Shown: positions 1-6,349 of the stretch, one piece after another
How positions within the stretch are numbered: the first letter of the stretch is position 1
Layout of the letters: every line of letters starts with the position of its first letter
Assembly (NCBI GenBank): GCA_938073925.1
Contig: CALJGH010000050.1
Location: 1 to 7,807 of the forward strand
Direction: 5' to 3'
DNA length: 7,807 nucleotides
DNA from: an uncultured Nitrospinaceae bacterium
GTDB lineage: Bacteria > Nitrospinota > Nitrospinia > Nitrospinales > VA-1
The notes under the pieces: generated by a model
Database searches by the model: none
Told to the model about the DNA's origin: nothing
What the model saw: the letters and a program-made list of their open reading frames with translations, nothing else
Program-made: the position numbers and the translations under genes

Positions 1-2
1 CT

Positions 3-74
3 GCCGATATTATTTACCAGTCTTTAAAAACAGTATCTGAAACCGAATCCCAAGAAAACCATTGCCCTTTCTAA
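3..74 (+). CDS. C-terminal end of an unidentified upstream gene (partial)
   Basis: One frame stays open from the left edge of the window to a TAA at 72-74 and encodes 23 residues ending in ENHCPF. The other two plus-strand frames stop within the first 40 bases. The stop lies 23 bases before the prepilin peptidase start, a spacing typical of co-transcribed genes, so this is probably the tail of a gene in the same operon. The piece is too short to assign a family, and a chance open stretch of this length cannot be excluded. The N-terminal part lies outside the window. Confidence 0.4.
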   Translation, partial: ADIIYQSLKTVSETESQENHCPF

Positions 75-97
75 CCATGGGTCAGGATTAATTCGAA

Positions 98-871
98 ATG
101 GAATTTATCAACACAATTCCATATCCTTTGATAGCGGTCGCCATATTTATGTTTGGGCTGGCAATCGGTAGCTTTGCCAATGTTTGCATCTACCGCTTAC
201 CAAAAAAAGAATCCGTTGTTTTTCCAGTATCGCATTGCACTGCCTGTTCCACTCCTGTTCGGCCTTTCGACAATATCCCAGTTATAAGTTATTTAATCCT
301 CGGCGGAAAATGCAAAGATTGTAAAGAAAGCATATCTGTTATTTATCCGATCATTGAGGTCATCACTGCCCTGCTCCTTCTTGCGGGATTTTTTAAATTT
401 GGGCTGACCTTTGATTTTCTGATCTATACAGTGGTAGCCCCGACATTGGTCATCATCACTGTAATTGACATCGAGCATCAGATCATTCCAGACGTCATAA
501 CACTTCCAGGAATTGTTCTGGGCCTTGCTGCAGGTAGTTATACGATAGGATACATCGACTCATTTTCAGGTTGTTTATTGGGAGGAGGACTATTCTATCT
601 CCTCGCCGTTTTGAGCAATGGTGGAATGGGTGGAGGCGATATTAAATATATTGCCGCTGCAGGAGCCCTTGTAGGTTGGCAGAAAGTCTTGCTGATTATT
701 TTTATCGGCGCTTTTTTAGGGTCTTTCATGGGATTGTTACAAATCGTAGTGCAGAAGAAATCCAGAAAAAGCCTCATTCCTTTTGGTCCATTTCTGGCGG
801 CAGCCACTTTGATCACATTGTTTTATGGAAATCTTCTGATAAAATTATATATAGAGAATCTGGCAAGTTAA
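98..871 (+). CDS. pilD: Prepilin peptidase / N-methyltransferase (type IV pilus or type II secretion)
   Basis: Inner-membrane aspartic peptidase that removes the short positively charged leader of type IV prepilins or pseudopilins and then methylates the new N-terminus. All family landmarks are visible in 257 residues. The N-terminal domain starts with GSFANVCIYRLP (24-35). A cytoplasmic loop carries two CxxC pairs (Cys47/Cys50 and Cys72/Cys75), the zinc site of the methylating, bifunctional form, with the conserved FDNIPVISYL stretch between them. The first catalytic Asp is D124 in IDIEHQIIPD and the second is D181 in GMGGGDIK. Several hydrophobic segments fit a polytopic protein, and the length is near the usual 250-290. 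The ATG at 98 is preceded by a weak AGGA (84-87) 10 bases upstream. No pilin or secretion gene is in the window, so pilus and type II secretion roles cannot be separated. The pilD/gspO name is by family. Confidence 0.95.
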   Translation: MEFINTIPYPLIAVAIFMFGLAIGSFANVCIYRLPKKESVVFPVSHCTACSTPVRPFDNIPVISYLILGGKCKDCKESISVIYPIIEVITALLLLAGFFKFGLTFDFLIYTVVAPTLVIITVIDIEHQIIPDVITLPGIVLGLAAGSYTIGYIDSFSGCLLGGGLFYLLAVLSNGGMGGGDIKYIAAAGALVGWQKVLLIIFIGAFLGSFMGLLQIVVQKKSRKSLIPFGPFLAAATLITLFYGNLLIKLYIENLAS

Positions 872-887
872 CCAAAGGGAATAGAAT

Positions 888-1409
888 ATGGATCAGGACA
901 AAACAAAACAGGATTCGCCAAATAAACCCGGGTCGCACGACGAAATAGAAAAGTTAACGACAACTCTAAATCAAGTTTCCGGCGAAATAAATACGATTAA
1001 AGCCAGCATCGAAAAAAGAAAAAGTGAAACAACGACACTCAAAATTCTTTTTTACACAGGGCTTGCCGTTCTGCTAGTCGGGTTCATTTATACCAACCAG
1101 ACCCTACAGCGCGCCCAATCTCGCAATCTGGAAACAAACATCATTACACTTCAAAACAGCATCAATCATAATCTGCTTTCCCTGGAAAGAAAATTACACG
1201 AGGAATTCACAACCCATAAAACTAAGGCAAATGATCTCGATCTACACGAGTCCATCAAAAATATGAATCATGCTCTAAGCGCGTTACGCCCTGAAACTCA
1301 AACCACAAACGCGCTGATAAAAAAAGTACAAAGAGATTCGCAAGAATTAAGCAACATGATTCTTTACCAACAAAATGAAGATAGCTTTGTTCCTAAAGCA
1401 GTACCCTGA
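888..1409 (+). CDS. Uncharacterised single-pass membrane protein with coiled-coil-like flanks
   Basis: I do not recognise a family. The 173-residue product has a polar, charged N-terminal part (1-50) with spaced hydrophobics (IEKLTTTLNQVSGEINTIKASI) suggestive of a short coiled coil. One clear membrane segment follows at about 51-68 (LKILFYTGLAVLLVGFIYT). The remaining 100 or so residues are hydrophilic, Asn/Gln/Lys/Glu-rich and probably helical, ending in KAVP. Lys/Arg residues before the segment favour an N-in, C-out topology by the positive-inside rule, but Lys and Arg also occur after it, so orientation is uncertain. There is no cleavable signal peptide or lipobox. The ATG lies 16 bases after the prepilin peptidase stop and has a fair Shine-Dalgarno AAAGGGA (874-880), so the two genes are probably co-transcribed. 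A role in pilus or secretion assembly is inference from position only. Confidence 0.8.
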   Translation: MDQDKTKQDSPNKPGSHDEIEKLTTTLNQVSGEINTIKASIEKRKSETTTLKILFYTGLAVLLVGFIYTNQTLQRAQSRNLETNIITLQNSINHNLLSLERKLHEEFTTHKTKANDLDLHESIKNMNHALSALRPETQTTNALIKKVQRDSQELSNMILYQQNEDSFVPKAVP

Positions 1410-1423
1410 AAATCTATTCGTTA

Positions 1424-2374
1424 TCAAGCTAAAGAAAAAATTTCTTCTATATTATTATCGTTCTCAATTGAAGGCTGCCAACCTATCGCTTTAAGGTTTT
1501 CTTCCACCTGCGCCGAATTTTTAACCCCCACAAGCGCTGTCGCAAGTCCCGGTTGCCGTAAAACCCAGTTGATTGCAATCTGCCCACAGGTCTTCCCTTC
1601 TTCACAAGCGATCTCTTTTAGACGATCCACCTTGCTGATATTTTCAACAAACCCTTCGCCTGTAAAAGTTCCAATGATACCTTTACTGCGCCAGTCATTA
1701 AATTTGGTGTCTTTGTCGTACTTGCCTGTCAGCACCCCTGAAGAGAGAGGACTGTAAGCGATTATTCCAATACCATTTTCAGTACAAAGTGGAACCGTTT
1801 CTTTTTCTATTTCCCGGGCCAGCAAACTGTACTCCGGTTGCAACGAAACAATTTTTCCATACTTGAGGCATTCCTTTATTTGCCCTGCCGAATAATTACT
1901 CACCCCAATGCAGCGGATTTTACCTTTCTCCTGTATGTCAAGCAGTGTCTCCATAGTTTCCTGTTGCGTGGTTTCAACATCGGGCCAATTCACTTGATAA
2001 AGGTCAATCCGATCCGTATCCAATCGCTTGAGACTGAGGTCAATCTCTTCCAAAATAGATTTTCGGCTTGCATCTTTTCGTAACGAACTCAACGACTCCT
2101 TACCCCATCGCAGACCGCATTTTGTCGCTAGAATGACCTTGTCTCGGACAGGCTTTAGGGCCTTACCGATTAACTCTTCCGAGTGGCCGAACCCATAAAC
2201 AGGTGCTGTATCAAAAAAGTTGATACCCAGATCAAAAGATTTTTTAATAGAGTCGATGGATTTTTTATCCCCTTCCGTTCTCCAGAAAGGTGCGCCACCA
2301 ATACCCCAGGCGCCATAACCAATGACCGAAACCTCTAGTTCACCTAACTTTCTGTATTCCATAGTAACCGCCAT
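1424..2374 (-). CDS. Aldo/keto reductase, YhdN/AKR11-like, with Asn at the catalytic His position
   Basis: Predicted NADPH-dependent (alpha/beta)8-barrel oxidoreductase of 316 residues, about the usual length. It begins with the typical YRKLGELEVSVIGYGAWGIGG. The tetrad positions are D55 and Y60 in FFDTAPVYGFGHSEELIGKAL and K85 in LATKCG. The fourth is N129 in DLYQVNWPD, where most family members have His (VHWPD). Later family blocks are present: GKIRCIGVSNYS (151-162), YSPLSSGVLTGKY (207-219) and the cofactor-binding GVKNSAQVEENL (283-294). The substrate is unknown. Two starts are possible: ATG at 2374 has only A/T upstream, whereas ATG at 2362 (MEYRKLG) matches where relatives usually begin, so the first four residues are doubtful. 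The gene converges with the membrane protein gene (14-base gap) and diverges from the ABC exporter. It looks like a stand-alone gene. Confidence 0.93.
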   Translation of the reverse strand: MAVTMEYRKLGELEVSVIGYGAWGIGGAPFWRTEGDKKSIDSIKKSFDLGINFFDTAPVYGFGHSEELIGKALKPVRDKVILATKCGLRWGKESLSSLRKDASRKSILEEIDLSLKRLDTDRIDLYQVNWPDVETTQQETMETLLDIQEKGKIRCIGVSNYSAGQIKECLKYGKIVSLQPEYSLLAREIEKETVPLCTENGIGIIAYSPLSSGVLTGKYDKDTKFNDWRSKGIIGTFTGEGFVENISKVDRLKEIACEEGKTCGQIAINWVLRQPGLATALVGVKNSAQVEENLKAIGWQPSIENDNNIEEIFSLA

Positions 2375-2405
2375 AAAAATATTAAAATGTATGATTAAAA
2401 AACTT

Positions 2406-2435
2406 TTTCCAATGCAGTGAAGATACTATTATAAT
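2406..2435 (+). promoter_or_regulatory. Candidate sigma70-type promoter for the ABC exporter
   Basis: The 98-base AT-rich spacer between the divergent reductase and exporter genes holds a perfect -10 hexamer TATAAT (2430-2435). Eighteen bases upstream is TTTCCA (2406-2411), which matches the -35 consensus at four of six positions. Transcription would start near 2442 and give a leader of about 30 bases. Perfect -10 hexamers are not rare in AT-rich spacers, so the position is supportive rather than decisive. I could not find an equally good promoter pointing toward the reductase. Confidence 0.45.
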
Positions 2436-2465
2436 ATTAAAATAAGTTCTCAAATTTTTATTATT

Positions 2466-2469
2466 GGAG
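2466..2469 (+). promoter_or_regulatory. Shine-Dalgarno GGAG deciding the exporter start
   Basis: GGAG sits three bases before the ATG at 2473. This is closer than ideal, but it is the only purine-rich match nearby. An in-frame TTG at 2464 would start the protein three residues earlier, but it overlaps this site and has only A/T upstream, so the ATG at 2473 is preferred. Confidence 0.5.
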
Positions 2470-2472
2470 TCC

Positions 2473-4197
2473 ATGAAATCTCTTTTAAGAGTTCTAAGTT
2501 ATTTAAAGCCCTATCGAAAACAAGTTGCACTCACCCTTTTCTTGGCAATTTCCACAACTTTACTGGATCTAGTTCCCCCTTGGTTGATTAAAGTAATTAT
2601 AGATAACCTTGTGGAGACCACAGAAATGCCGGGAGCTTATTGGCCTGTCATAGGACTTGCTGTTGTTTACTTGGCACGCAATTTCACCAATCATAAACGC
2701 ATTATTATCAACAACAAGGTGGAGCAAGATGTCGTATTTGACTTGCGCTCAGAAGTGTACCGCTCTCTTCAAAAACTGTCTTTGAGTTATTTTGAAAGTC
2801 GTTCGACAGGCGAACTCATGTCGCGCGCCAATGATGATGTGAATTACGTTGAGAGAATTTTCATAGATGGTGTCGAACAGGTCGTTACCGCAGTACTGAC
2901 CCTTGTCGGCATTTCTATCATACTTTTTTATATGCACTGGAAACTGGCTCTGGTAGCTCTGTTACCTATTCCTTTCCTTATTTATGGAGCATGGATTTAT
3001 ACAGCAAAAGCGCACAGTCAATATCATGTAGTTCGCAAACGAGCCGCTTCAATGAATGCGAAATTGCAAGATTCTATTTCTGGGATTCGGGAAACACTTT
3101 CCTTCAATCGCCAGCTCCACGAAGTCAAACAATTTGAAAAACGCAGTCGAGATTATTGTGATGGCACTCTTACTGTAATGCGCATATGGGCGATCTATTC
3201 ACCTACGATGATGTTTCTGGGTTCCCTTGGTACCGTATTGATTCTTTTATTCGGTACGGGTTTAGTACAAGCAAATGAAATAACCGTGGGCTCGCTTGTT
3301 GCTTTTGTCGGCTACCTAGCCTTATTTTATACTCCGATCAACCAATTACACTCGGTCAACCACATGCTGCAACATGCACTGGCTTCTGGAGACAGACTGT
3401 TTGAAATTATTGACACCGTGCCTGATGTACAGGAAAGTCCGAACGCGACGCTACCTTCGACGAATGTACTAGGCAAGATACGGTTTGATCGGGTAAATTT
3501 TTCATACATTAAAGGGAAACCGGCGATAAAAGATGTCGAATTTTCTATAACGGCAGGAGAAAAGATTGCGTTGGTCGGGCATACTGGAAGTGGAAAGTCT
3601 ACCCTCGTCAAATTACTCATGCGGTTTTACGATGTGGACTCAGGGAAGATATGTCTGGATGAACATCCGGTTAAAGATTTAAAAATTTCCTATCTAAGAG
3701 AACAAATCGGCTTGGTTTCCCAGGACCCCTTTTTGTTCAACGGCACAGTCGCAGAAAATATCCTCTATGGCAACATTGAAGCAAGTAGAGAACAGGTTGT
3801 TGAAGCAGCCATCGCTTCGCATGCAGACCCATTCATAATTAATTTACCGGAGGGCTATGATACGCAAGTAGGGGAACGAGGTGTCAAACTTTCGGGAGGG
3901 GAAAAACACCGAATCGCTATTGCTCGTACCTTCCTGAAAGATCCGCCCATCCTCATATTGGATGAAGCAACCTCTACAGTAGACACACAAACAGAGCATC
4001 ATATCAAGGAAGCATTGAACAGGCTGATGGCAGGGCGCACGACGCTGTTCATCGCGCATCGGTTATCAACACTCGAAGGAGCAGATAGAATTCTTGTAAT
4101 GCGGGATGGAGAATTGGTTGAGACAGGGGTTCACGATGCATTGATCAGCATCGATTCAGAATACGCAAATCTTTTCCAGCATCAGACTCATTTATAA
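2473..4197 (+). CDS. MsbA-type half-size ABC exporter (fused membrane and ATPase domains)
   Basis: Type I ABC exporter of 574 residues, expected to act as a homodimer in the inner membrane. The N-terminal membrane domain (about 1-315) starts with the typical LKPYRKQVALTLFLAI and contains the coupling-region block YFESRSTGELMSR (106-118). The ATPase domain (about 335-574) is complete: A-loop Tyr345 in NFSYI, Walker A GHTGSGKST (369-377), Q-loop Gln417 in SQDPFLF, X-loop GERG, signature LSGGE (473-477), Walker B ILILDE with catalytic Glu498, D-loop STVD, and switch His529 in IAHRLST. All catalytic residues are intact. Architecture and length fit MsbA, the lipid A flippase (582 residues in E. 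coli), but the same fold serves drug, peptide and other lipid exporters and I see nothing that fixes the substrate. Its proximity to lpxD and accA is compatible with a lipid role, but it is on the opposite strand and not in their operon. Confidence 0.93.
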   Translation: MKSLLRVLSYLKPYRKQVALTLFLAISTTLLDLVPPWLIKVIIDNLVETTEMPGAYWPVIGLAVVYLARNFTNHKRIIINNKVEQDVVFDLRSEVYRSLQKLSLSYFESRSTGELMSRANDDVNYVERIFIDGVEQVVTAVLTLVGISIILFYMHWKLALVALLPIPFLIYGAWIYTAKAHSQYHVVRKRAASMNAKLQDSISGIRETLSFNRQLHEVKQFEKRSRDYCDGTLTVMRIWAIYSPTMMFLGSLGTVLILLFGTGLVQANEITVGSLVAFVGYLALFYTPINQLHSVNHMLQHALASGDRLFEIIDTVPDVQESPNATLPSTNVLGKIRFDRVNFSYIKGKPAIKDVEFSITAGEKIALVGHTGSGKSTLVKLLMRFYDVDSGKICLDEHPVKDLKISYLREQIGLVSQDPFLFNGTVAENILYGNIEASREQVVEAAIASHADPFIINLPEGYDTQVGERGVKLSGGEKHRIAIARTFLKDPPILILDEATSTVDTQTEHHIKEALNRLMAGRTTLFIAHRLSTLEGADRILVMRDGELVETGVHDALISIDSEYANLFQHQTHL

Positions 4198-4226
4198 AAA
4201 AGTTAAGCTCCCACCTCAATAACTTT
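4192..4226 (-). terminator. Weak candidate terminator at the accA 3' end
   Basis: Reading the minus strand, a perfect 7-base inverted repeat AAAGTTA/TAACTTT (4226-4220 with 4205-4199) encloses a 14-base loop and runs straight into a T-rich tail. It overlaps the accA stop codon and lies where the convergent exporter gene ends. The stem has only one G-C pair and the loop is long, so it would be unstable. I list it because its position is right, not because its strength is convincing. Confidence 0.2.
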
Positions 4227-5171
4227 GCCCATTTGACGGAATTTTTGTTCGCGCAACTCAACCAGTTTATTGGTTTCTATTTCTTTCAATTTCGATAAGT
4301 TGCTTCTAAGTGCCTTTTTTAAACGGATGGCGGCTTGTTTATGGTTCCTGTGTGCTCCGCCTAAAGGCTCACGCACAATCTCGTCAATGATTTCAAATTT
4401 CAATAAATGGTTTGCGGTCAAGCATAAGGCATCTGCGGCTTGTGCGGTTTTTTTCTTATCTTCCCAAAGTATGGAAGCACAGCCTTCAGGTGAAATCACC
4501 GAATACACGGAATGTTCCAGCATAATGATTCGATCGCCAACGCCTATCGCTAAAGCTCCCCCCGAACCACCTTCGCCAATCACTACACAAATTATGGGAA
4601 CTCGTAACTGAATCATGTTGAACATATTTGTAGCAATGGCCTCTGACTGGCCTTTTTCTTCTGCATCAACACCCGGATAAGCTCCCGGAGTATCAATAAA
4701 AGTAATGATTGGCATATTAAATTTTTCTGCCATTCGCATCAAACGAAGTGCTTTACGATAACCCGAGGGTTGCGACATACCAAAATTCCGGGCAATTTTT
4801 TCATCCATACTTCTTCCTTTTTGATGGCCTACAACCATCACCGATGAATCGCCAAACTGAGAAGGGCCAGCCACAATAGATGGTCCATAGCCTCCATGCC
4901 GATCACCATGCAACTCGAAAAAGTCTGTGAATATATGATTGATATAATCCATCATATGAGGCCGGTCTGGATGTCGCGCCACCATAGTTTTATCCCAACC
5001 TTTCAGATTGGAATAAACATCGTGCTTCATTCTGCGGAGTTTTTTCTTGAGCTTTGCAATCTCGTGGGTAATATCTCCAACACTGTCATACATATGTGAA
5101 AGAGACACCAGATCGTGTATCTGTGTTTCTAATGCAAAAATTTCTCTTTCAAAATCGAGTATCTGAACCAT
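4203..5171 (-). CDS. accA: Acetyl-CoA carboxylase carboxyltransferase, alpha subunit
   Basis: Alpha subunit of the cytosolic carboxyltransferase that, with AccD, moves the carboxyl group from biotinylated AccB to acetyl-CoA, making malonyl-CoA for fatty acid synthesis. The 322 residues match the family length (319 in E. coli). The N-terminal helical region opens with the characteristic LDFEREIFALETQI and is followed by ARHPDRPHMMDYI (65-77). The crotonase-fold core contains GDRHGGYGPSIVAG (89-102), the QKGR block (117-120), NFGMSQPSGYRKALRLM (129-145), FIDTPGAYPG (158-167) and the glycine-rich oxyanion loop GEGGSGGALAIG (199-210). ISPEGCASILW (226-236) is also typical. No Shine-Dalgarno is evident; the leader is almost pure A/T and forms a short inverted repeat up to the ATG (5171-5189). 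It follows the LRR gene by 39 bases. AccD, AccB and AccC are not in the window. Confidence 0.97.
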   Translation of the reverse strand: MVQILDFEREIFALETQIHDLVSLSHMYDSVGDITHEIAKLKKKLRRMKHDVYSNLKGWDKTMVARHPDRPHMMDYINHIFTDFFELHGDRHGGYGPSIVAGPSQFGDSSVMVVGHQKGRSMDEKIARNFGMSQPSGYRKALRLMRMAEKFNMPIITFIDTPGAYPGVDAEEKGQSEAIATNMFNMIQLRVPIICVVIGEGGSGGALAIGVGDRIIMLEHSVYSVISPEGCASILWEDKKKTAQAADALCLTANHLLKFEIIDEIVREPLGGAHRNHKQAAIRLKKALRSNLSKLKEIETNKLVELREQKFRQMGKVIEVGA

Positions 5172-5210
5172 AATTAAATTTTTTAATTAATATTTTTTTA
5201 AATTATTCTA

Positions 5211-6275
5211 CTAGTAAAAACCAAAAATTGGGTGAACTAAATTCTGCAATGTTTTTGACTCATTCAACGCCTGCGCCCCTTCCGTACCGATTTTATTTTG
5301 ACCCAACTTCAACGATTCAAGATTGGAAAAATTGGGGGAACCTGCAATTGCAAGGGCACCTTCATCACCTATACGATTAAAATTTAAATCCAGTTTTTTC
5401 AGTTTTTCAAGGATACTGGATTCAGCTAGAGCCTTAGCCCCTGCATCTGTAATGTTATTTTTGGAAAGATTCAGCGAAACCAATTGTTTCAATTTTTTCG
5501 ATTGCGACAGAGCAATTACCGAAGCATCCGTTAAATCATTATTTTTCAAGTCCAGTCTCTCCAGCTTAATGGCAAATGCGGACTGCAACAAAACTTCCAC
5601 TCCCAAATCACCAATCAGTCCGGCACCCACCTCATTCAGTCTGTTCGTACGATTCAGTTCTTTGAGCCATTCCATTAACTGAAATCGTTTCCAGGCATCC
5701 TTGGCGGATTTCCTAATTGGGTTGTAAGTCAGTTCAATTTTTTTAAGACTTTTCAATTTTGTTGAGTTCGTTAGTTGTATTACTCCTGGTCCATATATCT
5801 GGTTGTAAATCAGGTTCAACTCCTGTAACTCGGTTAAGGTATCTGACTCAGCAATCAAACCTGCCCCCTTATCAGAGATTTGATTATGATATAAGTTTAA
5901 AACCTTCAAGTTTGACAAATTCTCTGACCGGGAAATGTGCTCAACACCAAGATCAGTGATATTATTATTTTCAAGATAAAGAGCCGTGAGTTGATCTAGA
6001 TTTTCCGATTCTGCCAAGGCACGCACCCCCTCATCGCCGAAGTGACCTTTATAAAGAATCAGAGTCTTAACCGTTTTTAATATAGGCGAACTCGCGAGAT
6101 AGGCAACGCCGTCATCTCCCAGATTTTTAGAGTTAATCCTAAGAACTTGATTGTTTCGTTTCAGTTTTTTTTGGATATAATTTCCGATTTCTTCTCCTGT
6201 CATCTTGGGGGACGCAGAACCCAAAACGAAAAGACAAAGAAAAGGTAATAAAATTTTCAACCTATATATTTTCAT
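5211..6275 (-). CDS. Exported leucine-rich-repeat protein (ribonuclease-inhibitor-like repeats)
   Basis: The 354-residue product starts with a signal peptide: MKIYRLK, a hydrophobic core ILLPFLCLFVLG, then SAS followed by PKM, so cleavage by signal peptidase I near residue 21-22 is likely. There is no lipobox Cys at a proper site. A short helical cap (about 25-44) is followed by leucine-rich repeats of exactly 27 residues, with consensus LxLxxNxIxDxGAxALAES plus a leucine-containing helix end. They occupy 45-179 and 241-348, with a degenerate zone between. The protein ends shortly after the last repeat in HPIFGFY, with no membrane anchor, so it is probably periplasmic or secreted. Such repeats normally bind proteins, but no partner or activity can be read from the sequence. 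It lies between lpxD (48-base gap) and accA (39-base gap) on the same strand. No Shine-Dalgarno is visible before the ATG. Confidence 0.88.
   Translation of the reverse strand: MKIYRLKILLPFLCLFVLGSASPKMTGEEIGNYIQKKLKRNNQVLRINSKNLGDDGVAYLASSPILKTVKTLILYKGHFGDEGVRALAESENLDQLTALYLENNNITDLGVEHISRSENLSNLKVLNLYHNQISDKGAGLIAESDTLTELQELNLIYNQIYGPGVIQLTNSTKLKSLKKIELTYNPIRKSAKDAWKRFQLMEWLKELNRTNRLNEVGAGLIGDLGVEVLLQSAFAIKLERLDLKNNDLTDASVIALSQSKKLKQLVSLNLSKNNITDAGAKALAESSILEKLKKLDLNFNRIGDEGALAIAGSPNFSNLESLKLGQNKIGTEGAQALNESKTLQNLVHPIFGFY
5232..6143 (-). repeat. 81-base (27-codon) tandem LRR array, with a slip in the middle
   Basis: Five regular 27-residue units (residues 45-179; bases 5739-6143) and four more (241-348; bases 5232-5555) lie in the same gene. 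The intervening 61 residues (bases 5556-5738) divide as 27 + 7 + 27. Residues 180-206 are a degenerate repeat beginning IELTYNPI. Residues 207-213 (LNRTNRL) are an insert. Residues 214-240 are a degenerate repeat that regains register at IGDLGVEVLL. The units differ clearly from one another in DNA, so this looks like an old, diverged array rather than a recently expanded satellite. Confidence 0.85.
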
Positions 6276-6306
6276 TTTTAAAAAATGTGTTCAGAGTGGA
6301 TAAAAT

Positions 6307-6318
6307 TTGTATATACAA
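6307..6318. promoter_or_regulatory. Perfect 12-base palindrome TTGTATATACAA, possible operator
   Basis: TTGTATATACAA reads identically on both strands and lies between lpxD and the LRR gene, over the transcription start expected from the promoter at 6321-6349. That is where a repressor would bind. It is short and AT-rich, occurs once in the stretches I compared, and could be coincidental. Confidence 0.25.
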
Positions 6319-6320
6319 TA

Positions 6321-6349
6321 ATTTTACCGCTCATTTGAGTTGTTTTCAA
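6321..6349 (-). promoter_or_regulatory. Candidate sigma70-type promoter for the LRR gene (and accA), inside the end of lpxD
   Basis: On the minus strand TTGAAA (6349-6344, five of six matches to the -35 consensus) is followed, after an ideal 17-base spacer, by TAAAAT (6326-6321, five of six matches to the -10). The -10 includes the lpxD stop codon. Transcription would begin near 6313-6315, about 40 bases before the LRR start codon. This is the best-scoring promoter I saw in the window, but it has not been compared with the background rate of such matches. Confidence 0.45.

Noticed and set aside
676..948. 90-codon plus-strand frame spanning the pilD/membrane protein junction
   Set aside because: It overlaps the conserved C-terminus of the prepilin peptidase and the start of the next gene in another frame. 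Basic, low-complexity composition and no domain.
1432..1444. AGAAA/TTTCT inverted repeat near the convergent gene ends at 1409 and 1424
   Set aside because: A 5-base A/T-rich stem within the reductase coding sequence, with no T-tract. It is too weak to be called a terminator.
2464..2466. TTG as the exporter start codon
   Set aside because: It overlaps the only Shine-Dalgarno-like site and would add just three residues; ATG at 2473 fits better.
4270..4611. 113-codon plus-strand frame opposite accA
   Set aside because: Antisense to conserved accA codons, with no ribosome-binding site or domain.
5323..5682. 119-codon plus-strand open frame opposite the LRR gene
   Set aside because: The repetitive 81-base structure of the LRR gene leaves long stop-free antisense frames. 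The product is Ser/Phe-rich and shows no domain.
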